DNA of 9,008 nucleotides from the NCBI GenBank assembly GCA_040756415.1, contig JBFLYZ010000097.1:1-9008 (forward strand), written 5' to 3'. The DNA is from JBFLYZ01 sp040756415 (GTDB taxonomy: Bacteria; Bacteroidota; Bacteroidia; JADZBD01). Below the pieces are notes generated by a model that had not been told where the DNA came from, did not search any database, and was given only the letters and a program-made list of their open reading frames with translations. This document shows positions 1 to 6,757 of this stretch, piece by piece (positions within the stretch are counted from its first letter, which is position 1; each line of letters opens with the position of its first letter). The translations under genes were made by a program, and so were the position numbers.

Positions 1-387
1 GGTCTGCCTGATGCCGGGATGTATGCTTTTCGCCACCGGGCAGTGAATGGCGGCATTTTCAAGCATTTTTTTCTGCTCGGGCGTAAAAGGCAGCCCGGGC
101 ATGCGAACCACGGCCACGATCTCGGCTATCCTTCTGGGCCCTTCGGCCATGATCTTGGTGATCTCCACGCTGCCGCCTTCGAACAAAAAGTTGTTCTTCA
201 TCGCCACGATACCCATTATGCTGATCATGCAACTGCCTAAGGCCGTAGCCACCAGGTCGGTAGGAGAGAAGGCCTCTCCTTTGCCGTGATTATCGACAGG
301 CGCATCGGTAATAATTTGTGAGCCCGACCTAAGGTGCGTACATTCGGTCCGCAGGCTTCCTTTATAAAGAACTGTTGACGTGGCCAT
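1..387 (-). CDS. OsmC family peroxiredoxin-like protein (3' end cut by window edge)
   Basis: 129 codons are visible from the ATG at 387-385 to the window edge, with no stop reached. The reading frame is open throughout. OsmC-type proteins are small cytoplasmic homodimers that reduce organic hydroperoxides with two cysteines. Both expected cysteines are present: C53 in the A-L-G-S-C-M helix start and C116 in the H-C-P-V-A-K-S segment. The preceding F-S-P-T-D-L-V-A-T stretch (residues 40-48) is also typical of the family, and OsmC proteins are usually about 135-145 residues, so only a few C-terminal residues should be missing. The start was chosen because the protein then begins with the usual short N-terminal strand and sits just downstream of a plausible promoter. 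It is transcribed divergently from the outer-membrane protein gene. Substrate (Ohr-like versus OsmC-like) cannot be decided, so the family call is firm but the exact activity is inferred. Confidence 0.9.
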   Translation of the reverse strand, partial: MATSTVLYKGSLRTECTHLRSGSQIITDAPVDNHGKGEAFSPTDLVATALGSCMISIMGIVAMKNNFLFEGGSVEITKIMAEGPRRIAEIVAVVRMPGLPFTPEQKKMLENAAIHCPVAKSIHPGIRQT

Positions 388-400
388 GACAGGGATTTTT

Positions 401-430
401 CGAAGGTAAATTTAACCGAAAAAGGGGCAA
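401..430 (-). promoter_or_regulatory. Possible Bacteroidota promoter for the OsmC gene
   Basis: On the minus strand, TACCTTCG (408-401) matches the Bacteroidota -7 consensus TAnnTTTG with one mismatch. A TTG (430-428) lies 19 bases upstream, at the usual position of the -33 element. The -7 element ends 13 bases before the OsmC ATG at 387. This is a pattern match only; the one mismatch and the AT-rich surroundings keep confidence modest. Confidence 0.4.
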
Positions 431-437
431 TAAAGCC

Positions 438-467
438 TTCCATAATCCGTTTTTATTTTTAACTTTG
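438..467 (+). promoter_or_regulatory. Probable promoter with perfect TAnnTTTG -7 element
   Basis: TAACTTTG at 460-467 is an exact match to the Bacteroidota -7 consensus TAnnTTTG. The -33 region 19 bases upstream (TTC at 438-440) is only a near match to TTG. The -7 element ends 6 bases before the ATG at 474, so a start site about 7 bases downstream would fall on or next to the start codon and give a leaderless or nearly leaderless transcript. A TAA at 468-470, in frame with the gene, rules out an upstream start codon, so the closeness is not an artefact of a wrong start. Confidence 0.5.
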
Positions 468-473
468 TAAGAC

Positions 474-1250
474 ATGTGCCGCATAGGATTAACGCTTTTA
501 TCATTCCTGTTTTTTACGATTGCGCTTCGGGCGCAAGACAATAATTCAGGTACTCCGCCCCCCCAGCAGATAGGAGGTAAGGACGATGTGCAACTGCTGT
601 ACCGCAACGAGATCAATTTCGGGGGGGTGATTCACTCCAACGGCTTCGGATTTAACCTGCGCAGGGGAAAGCACCTGACCGGCTACATGAGGCGGGTGCT
701 CGAAATCGAGGCGGTTAGCTTCAAGCATCCCAAAGAGATCAGGGCCCAGAACCCGCTGTTCGAGAATTCCAAGGGCTATTTCTACGGCAAGCAGTATTCA
801 GTGATCGTGCTCAGAACGGGCTACGGGCTGCAGCGCATACTTTACGGAAAACAGGACAGGAGGGGAGTGGAGATACGCCTGGTTTCCTTTATCGGGGCAT
901 CCATCGCTTTTGCCAAACCCGTCTACCTCGATATACTATACGAAGTGGATCCCCAAACCTATGTGATCCGTACCGAAAAATACGATCCGGCCATTCATTT
1001 TTCGGATAATATCTATGGCCGCGCGCCTTATTTCAAGGGTTTTGACGAAATGAGGCTTTTCCCGGGCGGCTATGGTAAGCTGGGAGTGACCTTTGAATAT
1101 GCCGACCTTGACGATGATGTCAAGGCGATCGAGACCGGCATAACGGTCGATGTCTATCCCAAGGTGATACCCATTATGGCCACTGCCAAAAACAACCAGC
1201 TCTACCTTAACCTTTACATCAACTTTCTCTGGGGACGCAAGTGGTTCTGA
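474..1250 (+). CDS. Conserved hypothetical protein, predicted outer-membrane beta-barrel, directly upstream of lipA
   Basis: 258 residues. Residues 1-20 form a classic signal peptide (one Arg, then a hydrophobic run through F-L-F-F-T-I-A-L) with likely cleavage at R-A|Q-D. A short polar, proline-rich linker (about 22-38) follows. The remainder is rich in alternating hydrophobic/polar strands with many Tyr, Phe and Gly and no other membrane helix. The protein ends in R-K-W-F, the aromatic C-terminal residue typical of proteins inserted by the BAM machinery. Conspicuous segments are N-G-F-G-F-N-L-R-R-G-K-H-L-T-G-Y (56-71) and F-Y-G-K-Q...L-Y-G-K-Q (103-126). I recall similar uncharacterised proteins in other Bacteroidota but know of no assigned function. 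The start is fixed by an in-frame TAA one codon upstream of it. lipA follows after 18 bases, so co-transcription is likely. Outer-membrane location is inferred; a secreted beta-rich periplasmic protein is the alternative. Confidence 0.8.
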   Translation: MCRIGLTLLSFLFFTIALRAQDNNSGTPPPQQIGGKDDVQLLYRNEINFGGVIHSNGFGFNLRRGKHLTGYMRRVLEIEAVSFKHPKEIRAQNPLFENSKGYFYGKQYSVIVLRTGYGLQRILYGKQDRRGVEIRLVSFIGASIAFAKPVYLDILYEVDPQTYVIRTEKYDPAIHFSDNIYGRAPYFKGFDEMRLFPGGYGKLGVTFEYADLDDDVKAIETGITVDVYPKVIPIMATAKNNQLYLNLYINFLWGRKWF

Positions 1251-1268
1251 CTTTTATTTTTCCGGACT

Positions 1269-2144
1269 ATGCCCGATAATCCTGATGTGCTGAACGAGCA
1301 GCCGCGGGTTAAAAAACCCGATTGGCTTCGCGTCAAGCTTCCTACCGGTAAAGAATACCTGCATGTGCGCGAGCTGGTAGATACCCACAAGCTGCATACC
1401 ATTTGCCAGAGCGGCAACTGCCCCAATATGGGTGAGTGCTGGGGGGCCGGCACGGCCACTTTTATGATACTCGGCAATATCTGCACGCGCTCCTGCGGGT
1501 TTTGTTCCGTTTCTACGGGCCGGCCGCTGCCGGCCGACCGCGGGGAGCCCCTGCGGGTAGCCCGGTCGGTAAAGCTGATGAAGGTAAAGCATTGCGTCAT
1601 CACTTCGGTCGACCGCGATGACCTCAAAGACGGAGGATCAGAGATATGGGCCGAGACCGTGAAGGCCATACGAAGGGAAAGCCCGGGTACCACGCTCGAA
1701 ACGCTGATCCCCGATTTCCAGGGCAAATGGGAGAACCTTCAGCGTATCATCGATGTGCATCCGGAGATCGTATCGCATAACATGGAAACCGTGCGCAGGC
1801 TGACCAGGCAGGTGCGCATACAGGCTAAATACGACCGCAGCCTGGAGGTGCTCAGGCGCCTGAAAGAGGGCGGCATGAAAACCAAATCGGGGATCATGCT
1901 CGGCCTGGGCGAACGCCAGGAAGAAGTGCTGGAGGCCATGGACGACCTGCGTAGTGTGGGCCTGGATGTGCTGACCCTTGGGCAATACCTGCAGCCAACC
2001 AAAAAACATTTGCCGGTTGTGGAGTTCATTCACCCCGACCGCTTTGCCGAGTATAAGGCCATTGGCCTGCAGAAAGGCTTCCGGTTCGTGGAGAGCGGGC
2101 CGCTGGTGCGCTCATCGTATCACGCTGAAAAGCATCTTTTTTAA
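1269..2144 (+). CDS. lipA: Lipoyl synthase (radical SAM, two 4Fe-4S clusters)
   Basis: 291 residues. LipA inserts two sulfur atoms at C6 and C8 of the octanoyl chain carried on the E2 subunits of 2-oxoacid dehydrogenases and on GcvH, the last step of lipoate assembly in the cytoplasm. All family signatures are visible. The auxiliary cluster that is consumed as sulfur donor has C46, C51 and C57 (CX4CX5C). The radical SAM cluster has C72, C76 and C79 (CX3CX2C, in C-T-R-S-C-G-F-C). The C-terminal R-S-S-Y motif (281-284) supplies the unusual serine ligand. Central landmarks such as S-V-D-R-D-D-L, H-N-M-E-T-V and G-L-G-E are also present. The length is normal for a bacterial LipA. The partner octanoyltransferase LipB is not in the window. 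gap starts one base after the stop, implying a shared transcript. Confidence 0.97.
   Translation: MPDNPDVLNEQPRVKKPDWLRVKLPTGKEYLHVRELVDTHKLHTICQSGNCPNMGECWGAGTATFMILGNICTRSCGFCSVSTGRPLPADRGEPLRVARSVKLMKVKHCVITSVDRDDLKDGGSEIWAETVKAIRRESPGTTLETLIPDFQGKWENLQRIIDVHPEIVSHNMETVRRLTRQVRIQAKYDRSLEVLRRLKEGGMKTKSGIMLGLGERQEEVLEAMDDLRSVGLDVLTLGQYLQPTKKHLPVVEFIHPDRFAEYKAIGLQKGFRFVESGPLVRSSYHAEKHLF
1305..1320 (+). other. Perfect hairpin just inside lipA
   Basis: CGGGTT-AAAA-AACCCG forms a 6-bp perfect stem with an AAAA loop, 36-51 bases after the first base of the lipA ATG (codons 13-18). It is not followed by a T run, so it is not a standard terminator. It may influence translation of lipA or simply be chance in coding sequence. 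Confidence 0.35.
1518..1535 (+). other. GC-only hairpin within lipA
   Basis: GGCCGGC-CGCT-GCCGGCC is a perfect 7-bp all-GC stem with a 4-base loop. It lies just after the radical SAM cysteine codons, in the short G-R-P-L-P-A-D-R segment. It is real as an inverted repeat; any role in slowing translation during cluster-domain folding is speculation. Confidence 0.4.
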
Positions 2145-2145
2145 T

Positions 2146-3141
2146 ATGGCCATACGTATCGCTATCAATGGCTTCGGCCGAATAGGAAGGGTGCTGTTCC
2201 GCGTCCTTCATGGCAATAAAGACATAGAGATTGCCGCGATCAACGATCTGGCCGACAGCAAGACCCTGGCCCACCTGCTGAAGTATGATTCGGTGCATGG
2301 CAATTACCCGGGCGATGTCTCCTTCACAAAAGACAGCCTCAAGGCCGGAGGAAGGGAGATAAAAATATTTTCGGAGAAAGACCCCTTGTCCCTGCCCTGG
2401 AAAAAACTGGGCATAGACGTGGTCATTGAATCGACCGGGCATTTCCTCGACAAGCCGGGCGCTCAAAAACATTTGCAGGCCGGTGCCGGCAAGGTCATTC
2501 TTTCCGCTCCGCCCAAAGACCCCGACATCAAGGCGGTGGTGATGGGCATTAACGACAGCATACTGAGCGCTGCAGACCTGATCGTTTCCAATGCAAGCTG
2601 TACGACCAACTGCGCTGCGCCCATGATCAAGGTGCTGGACGACAACTGGGGCATAGAGGACTGTTATGTCACCACGGTTCATTCCTATACCAGCGACCAG
2701 CGCCTGCATGACGCACCGCATAAGGACCTGCGCAGGGCCCGGGCGGCCGCGCTGAACATTGTTCCCACTTCAACGGGCGCTGCAAAGGCCATTACCAAAA
2801 TATTTCCCCACCTTGACGGCAAAATGGGCGGATGCGGCATGCGCGTGCCCGTGCCCGATGGCTCGCTCACGGATATCACCTGTATATTGAAAAAACAGGT
2901 AACGGTGCAGCAAATAAACGCGGCCTTCCGAAATTCTGCCGAGGGAGAATTAAAAGGCATATTGCAGTATACCGAAGATCCCATCGTATCCTCCGATATT
3001 GTTGGCAACCCTCACTCCTGCATCTTCGATGCGGAGTTTACATCGGTGGTGGGTAAGCTGGTAAAGGTGATCGGCTGGTATGATAATGAGTATGGCTATT
3101 CCAGCCGCCTGGCCGACCTGATCCTGAAGATCGGCCGCTGA
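2146..3141 (+). CDS. gap: Glyceraldehyde-3-phosphate dehydrogenase, type I
   Basis: 331 residues, the normal length for the homotetrameric glycolytic enzyme that converts glyceraldehyde 3-phosphate, phosphate and NAD+ to 1,3-bisphosphoglycerate in the cytoplasm. The Rossmann nucleotide-binding motif N-G-F-G-R-I-G-R is at residues 8-15. D34 at the end of the second strand (I-N-D-L) favours NAD over NADP. The active-site motif S-N-A-S-C-T-T-N-C gives catalytic C152, paired with H179 in T-T-V-H-S. The C-terminal W-Y-D-N-E-Y-G-Y-S segment is intact. The frame is open upstream to 1978, but the true start is the ATG at 2146: it gives the standard N-terminus, whereas the longer frame only reads lipA out of frame. 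The stop of lipA is separated by a single T. The stop codon directly abuts that of the converging DUF58 gene. Bacteroidota often carry more than one gap gene, so whether this is the main glycolytic copy is inferred from its residues. Confidence 0.96.
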   Translation: MAIRIAINGFGRIGRVLFRVLHGNKDIEIAAINDLADSKTLAHLLKYDSVHGNYPGDVSFTKDSLKAGGREIKIFSEKDPLSLPWKKLGIDVVIESTGHFLDKPGAQKHLQAGAGKVILSAPPKDPDIKAVVMGINDSILSAADLIVSNASCTTNCAAPMIKVLDDNWGIEDCYVTTVHSYTSDQRLHDAPHKDLRRARAAALNIVPTSTGAAKAITKIFPHLDGKMGGCGMRVPVPDGSLTDITCILKKQVTVQQINAAFRNSAEGELKGILQYTEDPIVSSDIVGNPHSCIFDAEFTSVVGKLVKVIGWYDNEYGYSSRLADLILKIGR

Positions 3142-3145
3142 TCAG
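3138..3145. other. Palindrome containing both convergent stop codons
   Basis: CTGATCAG is a perfect 8-base palindrome. It holds the gap TGA on the plus strand (3139-3141) and the DUF58 TGA on the minus strand (3144-3142), with no base between the two genes. No GC stem followed by T residues was found around it on either strand, so any termination must happen inside the opposing gene or by another mechanism. Confidence 0.85.
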
Positions 3146-4476
3146 ATCATTCCCCTCGATTTCAGTTCAAGGTATTTATTGATCGTATTGATGGAAAGGT
3201 CTTCGGGCCGCGTGAGTATGCTTTGAATGCCGTACTGCCTGAGCTGCTGCACCACTTGCTGCTTTTCCAGCACAAATTTCTGGGCGATGGTCTGGTAATA
3301 GATATCGGCCACGTTGCCCGCTTCCATTCTGCTGTAGTCCGCTACCTCGGTATTCTCGAAGAAGACCACCACCAGCAGGTGCATGCGGTTCAGCCTGCGC
3401 AGGATGGGCAGCACACGCTCCAGGGCGTAATAGCTTTCAAAATTGGTATAAAGGAAGAGCAGGCTCCTGCCCTTGATGAAATTGCGTACGGTCAGGTACA
3501 GCAGCTCGTAGTTGGCTTCGTAGCCGCGCTCCTGTTCTTTGTACAGGTGGTCGAGGATAAGGCGTATCTGCTGCAGGCTTCGCTCCGCCTTAAGCGTAGT
3601 GCCCGCTTTATCCGAAAAGGTGATCAGCCCGGCTTTATCCTGCTTGCGCAGGGCGATATTGGAGATCACCAGGCTGGTATTGATCGAATAATCCAGCAGG
3701 CTGAGCCCGTTAAAAGGCATATGCATGCTGCGGCTGTTATCGATCAGCGAATACACCTGCTGGGCTTTCTCATCTTCGAACTGGTTCACCATGATGACCG
3801 CCTTACGCCCCGTGGCCTTCCAGTTGATGCTCCTGAAATCGTCACCATGCACATAATTCTTGATCTGCTCGAACTCGTAGCTATGCCCCAGCCTGCGCAT
3901 TTTCTTGATGCCGTGAAAACGCGATATGCGCGCGATGGTTTTGAGCTCATATTCGCGCATTTCGAGGATAGATGGGTACACGGGAACAACCTTTTCGAGG
4001 GGCTGGGCCAGCCTTCTTTCCACCAGGCCTACCGCGCTCCTGACGTAGATGTTCACTTTGCCGAAATGATATTCACCGCGCGACAAGGGGCGAAGCTCAT
4101 AGTGTAAGGTTTTCTCCTCGCCCGGGGGTAACACCAGGCTGAACGAAAAATTCCTTTGCTGGAACTGGGCGGGCAGCTCATCCACTACCTGTGCGCGCAG
4201 GCTGATGCCGAACCTGTTCTCGACCTGGATACGCAGGTGGTTCACGCTTCCCAGCGAAAGCGCTTTCGGCATCGTTCTGCGGCATTCCACTTTCACATAG
4301 GGATTGAACAGGATGAAGATCTCGGAGAGCGTAACGGCCAGCGCGATCACCGTCAGGGCCTGGGCTACGGGAAAAAGCACCTCGAACAGATAGCTCAGCA
4401 CGAACAGCACGAGTATGGCCCCGAATACGGCAAAAAAACGGTTGGTAATGTAAAGATGTCTGAACAGTCGTATCAC
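3142..4476 (-). CDS. DUF58 (vWA-like) membrane protein, partner of MoxR
   Basis: 444 residues. Two hydrophobic segments (about 13-33 and 36-57) form an N-terminal membrane hairpin, followed by a beta-rich region (about 60-170). The DUF58 core then runs through G-D-D-F-R-S-I-N-W-K-A-T (211-222), N-Q-F-E-D-E (231-236) and D-N-S-R-S (246-250). The last is a D-x-S-x-S metal-ion-dependent adhesion site typical of von Willebrand A folds, and T-F-S-D (286-289) may supply a further ligand. The C-terminal half is cytoplasmic and helical. DUF58 proteins are regularly encoded next to MoxR ATPases and are thought to act as their adaptor or substrate-binding partner. Translation starts at a GTG whose first base pairs with position 4476, overlapping the MoxR stop in GTGA (4476-4473), so coupling to MoxR is likely. 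It is the last gene of the operon. The family is secure; the specific substrate is unknown. Confidence 0.93.
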   Translation of the reverse strand: MIRLFRHLYITNRFFAVFGAILVLFVLSYLFEVLFPVAQALTVIALAVTLSEIFILFNPYVKVECRRTMPKALSLGSVNHLRIQVENRFGISLRAQVVDELPAQFQQRNFSFSLVLPPGEEKTLHYELRPLSRGEYHFGKVNIYVRSAVGLVERRLAQPLEKVVPVYPSILEMREYELKTIARISRFHGIKKMRRLGHSYEFEQIKNYVHGDDFRSINWKATGRKAVIMVNQFEDEKAQQVYSLIDNSRSMHMPFNGLSLLDYSINTSLVISNIALRKQDKAGLITFSDKAGTTLKAERSLQQIRLILDHLYKEQERGYEANYELLYLTVRNFIKGRSLLFLYTNFESYYALERVLPILRRLNRMHLLVVVFFENTEVADYSRMEAGNVADIYYQTIAQKFVLEKQQVVQQLRQYGIQSILTRPEDLSINTINKYLELKSRGMI

Positions 4477-5456
4477 CTGGGTACTTCTACGGTTTCAATG
4501 ATGTTCCTGATCACGTCTTCGGTATGCAGGCCTTCCATTTCCCGTTCGGGCGTAAGGATGATCCGGTGGTTGAGCACTGGATAGGCTACGTACTTGATAT
4601 CGTCAGGCGTTACGAAATCTCTTCCGCGCATGCCGGCTACCGCCTTGGCGGTGCGCAGTATGGCCAGCGAGGCGCGCGGTGATGCGCCCAGGAACAGGTC
4701 ACCGTTGTTGCGGGTGTTGTGAACGATCTGCGCGATGTAGTTGATCAGCTCATCCTTGATGTGGATCTTTTCAATGATCTCGCGGCAGGCCTTCACGTCA
4801 TCCGCTTTCAGAACAGGCTGTACCTTTTCAGCGCTGGTCGTGCGGAAATCGTCCTTGAAGCGGTTAAGTATATCTCTTTCCTGCTCCACCGAAGGATAAG
4901 AGATCTTGATCTTGAAGAGAAAGCGGTCGAGCTGGGCTTCAGGCAGTTTGTAGGTGCCTTCCTGTTCGATCGGGTTCTGGGTGGCGATGACGAAAAAGGG
5001 GAAGCTCATCATATAGGTTTGCCCGTCAACCGTTACCTGCCGCTCTTCCATCACCTCGAAGAGGGCGGCCTGCGTTTTGGCGGGCGAGCGGTTGATCTCA
5101 TCGATCAGCACAATGTTGGAGAAGATAGGCCCCTTGCTGAAGTTGAACTCGGAGGTCTTCATGTTGAATACCGAGGTGCCGGTTACATCGGTAGGCATCA
5201 GGTCGGGCGTGAACTGTATCCGCGAAAAATCCACGGAAAGGGTTTTGGCCAGCAGCTTGGCGGTAAGGGTTTTGGCTATGCCGGGAACGCCTTCAAGCAG
5301 CACGTGACCGCCCGTGAACAAGGCGGCCAGCATCAGGTCGATCATCTCGTTCTGCCCGATGATCACCTTCTGAACCTCCGATTTAACGCGCAGAACGGAA
5401 TCGTTCAGCTTGTTCAGGATATCCTGGTTGCGGTTGTAAAATGAATTTTCTTCCAT
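4473..5456 (-). CDS. MoxR family AAA+ ATPase
   Basis: 327 residues, the usual MoxR length. It has no signal peptide or membrane segment, so it is cytoplasmic. Walker A is G-V-P-G-I-A-K-T (56-63) and Walker B is I-V-L-I-D-E (115-120). Sensor 1 lies in A-T-Q-N-P (158-162). The MoxR hallmark G-T-Y-K-L-P-E-A-Q-L-D-R-F occupies 167-179, with R178 a candidate arginine finger. Sensor 2 is R261 in G-A-S-P-R-A. All residues for ATP hydrolysis are therefore present. MoxR ATPases form rings and, with vWA or DUF58 partners, act as chaperone-like machines that mature or remodel other proteins; RavA-ViaA is the best-known relative. Its ATG is 2 bases after the DUF4350 stop, and its stop overlaps the DUF58 GTG. 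The neighbours suggest the targets are the three membrane proteins encoded upstream. The subfamily cannot be assigned without a tree. Confidence 0.96.
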   Translation of the reverse strand: MEENSFYNRNQDILNKLNDSVLRVKSEVQKVIIGQNEMIDLMLAALFTGGHVLLEGVPGIAKTLTAKLLAKTLSVDFSRIQFTPDLMPTDVTGTSVFNMKTSEFNFSKGPIFSNIVLIDEINRSPAKTQAALFEVMEERQVTVDGQTYMMSFPFFVIATQNPIEQEGTYKLPEAQLDRFLFKIKISYPSVEQERDILNRFKDDFRTTSAEKVQPVLKADDVKACREIIEKIHIKDELINYIAQIVHNTRNNGDLFLGASPRASLAILRTAKAVAGMRGRDFVTPDDIKYVAYPVLNHRIILTPEREMEGLHTEDVIRNIIETVEVPR

Positions 5457-5458
5457 AA

Positions 5459-6757
5459 TTATTTGCAGTTTTTATAAAAATAGTCCATGGATTCGTGAAA
5501 TTTGATCAATTCAAAATCGGTTATTTCAAGCCCAGTTTTGGAGAGCCAGTTGTATTGCTTGAAGATAAGGGCCACCTTCTCTTCAGGCACCTGTGACTTT
5601 ACCGCGATGCGCTGGATGAGCTTTTCGTCAAGGTTATTGGTAGCTACGAAGTACCGGGCGCGGATAAAGGCCAGGAACTGTTTCATTTTCTGGATGCACA
5701 GCTTGCGGTGGTCGTTATTGATGAAATACAGCCGCCCGATGGTCTGCACGAACTCGAGCGATGTGTTTACGTTAGGTTCGATCAGGGGAATGATCCTTTG
5801 CCTGCGCTTGGCCCTGAAGAGCAGGTAAACCAGCGCCAGGGCGAACATCATGTACCAGGCCCATTTAAGCCCGGGCTGGGCCAGGATGTACTGCAGGGGG
5901 CTCTCGCCCTGGTTGCCGCGATCGTTGTCCCAGGGGTCGTTCGATTTCTTTTTTTCATAATGCGGCACGCGGCTGTATTCATCCCAGTAAATGGTACCGG
6001 GCTGCAGGTGAGAGAAAACCTTTTCGGCATATGCCACCCCCGTATCGCTGACCAGGAAAAAATTGGTGAAGACAAGCGGTGAGGTGTGCAGGTAAACATG
6101 CCCTTTGCCGTAGTTGATCTTGGCGAAGTTCACCATCTTCGAGTCATGGTCGGCATGGAGATAGCCCAGGGGGATGAAACGGGTGGGCTCATCGCAGAAG
6201 TAGCTGCCGTCAATGCAACGCCAGTTGTAATAATAGTTCTTGTCGCGTATGCGGTAAATGTAACGGTAGTTCTTTTTATCCTCCAGCGCGGGGTGGTAGA
6301 AGTTCATCTCGGCCAGCGAATCCTCATAGTACGAATAGCCCTGCCAGTACGGATTGCATACATAGTCGTATATCTCGTGCATCAGCTCCTCGGGTATGTC
6401 TTTGCTGGCGATAAAGGCATTGTTGCCCTTCTTCACGAATTTCAGCAGGTCCTGCAGGCTGGCCGAATCCAGGAAGATATTCTCCCCGATAAAAACATAG
6501 TTCTTCCCGGCCTTCGAGGCGGAGTCCTTTTTCATGGTCTCGGAAAAGGACTTCTTCATCACCTCGAACTTTTCATTTTTATAGTAGGAGCGGAGCAATT
6601 CGCTGATAACGTACCCACCGTAAGGCTCCTTATTGCTCATCCTGTAGTCTTCGTACCATTTGTACTTGTTGCCGCCATCGTTCAGGTAATAGAACAACCA
6701 CACCAGCCCGCCTACGGTGAGCAATACAGACACCACGATGATGATGCGGTTCTTCAT
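5459..6757 (-). CDS. DUF4350 domain-containing membrane protein
   Basis: 432 residues. An N-terminal membrane anchor (about 4-24) is followed by a long, tyrosine-rich, predicted periplasmic domain, then a second membrane segment (about 299-315) and a cytoplasmic tail starting with basic R-A-K-R-R. The region around S-N-K-E-P-Y-G-G-Y-V-I-S-E-L-L (41-55) fits the start of DUF4350, and Y-W-D-E-Y (258-262) near the second membrane segment resembles a conserved acidic motif of these proteins. C134, C181 and C188 lie in the predicted periplasmic domain and could form a disulfide. The tail (316-432) is helical. The gene overlaps the stop of the DUF4129 gene by ATGA (6757-6754) and lies 2 bases before MoxR. 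Function is unknown; the periplasmic fold may resemble the GATase-like modules found with some ABC systems, which is a weak inference. Its constant company with MoxR/DUF58 argues for a role in that machine. Confidence 0.85.
   Translation of the reverse strand: MKNRIIIVVSVLLTVGGLVWLFYYLNDGGNKYKWYEDYRMSNKEPYGGYVISELLRSYYKNEKFEVMKKSFSETMKKDSASKAGKNYVFIGENIFLDSASLQDLLKFVKKGNNAFIASKDIPEELMHEIYDYVCNPYWQGYSYYEDSLAEMNFYHPALEDKKNYRYIYRIRDKNYYYNWRCIDGSYFCDEPTRFIPLGYLHADHDSKMVNFAKINYGKGHVYLHTSPLVFTNFFLVSDTGVAYAEKVFSHLQPGTIYWDEYSRVPHYEKKKSNDPWDNDRGNQGESPLQYILAQPGLKWAWYMMFALALVYLLFRAKRRQRIIPLIEPNVNTSLEFVQTIGRLYFINNDHRKLCIQKMKQFLAFIRARYFVATNNLDEKLIQRIAVKSQVPEEKVALIFKQYNWLSKTGLEITDFELIKFHESMDYFYKNCK

Noticed and set aside
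572..590. AGGAGG followed by GTG as an internal start in the outer-membrane protein gene
   Set aside because: Starting there would remove the signal peptide; the motif encodes Gly residues in the linker, and this phylum makes little use of strong Shine-Dalgarno sites.
1978..2145. N-terminal extension of gap by 56 codons
   Set aside because: The extension reads lipA out of frame, and GAPDH proteins begin at the Met at 2146 with the nucleotide-binding motif a few residues in.
2026..2721. 231-codon minus-strand open frame opposite lipA/gap
   Set aside because: Antisense to two enzymes with full catalytic motifs; no domain visible.
3110..3140. GATC-CTGAA-GATC near the gap 3' end as a terminator hairpin
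   Set aside because: The stem is only four self-complementary bases with an imperfect extension and no following T run.
3223..4107. 294-codon plus-strand open frame opposite the DUF58 gene
   Set aside because: It lies wholly antisense to a gene with clear family motifs and its translation is low-complexity His/Gln/Asp-rich shadow sequence with no recognisable domain.
4719..5444. 241-codon plus-strand open frame opposite MoxR
   Set aside because: Antisense shadow of a well-supported ATPase gene; the product resembles no protein family.
3142..5456. MoxR plus DUF58 as the start of a Bat (aerotolerance) operon
   Set aside because: The neighbours are DUF4350, DUF4129 and SpoIIM-like genes; no BatA/BatB vWA proteins or TPR-containing Bat genes are present, and DUF58 ends the operon against gap.
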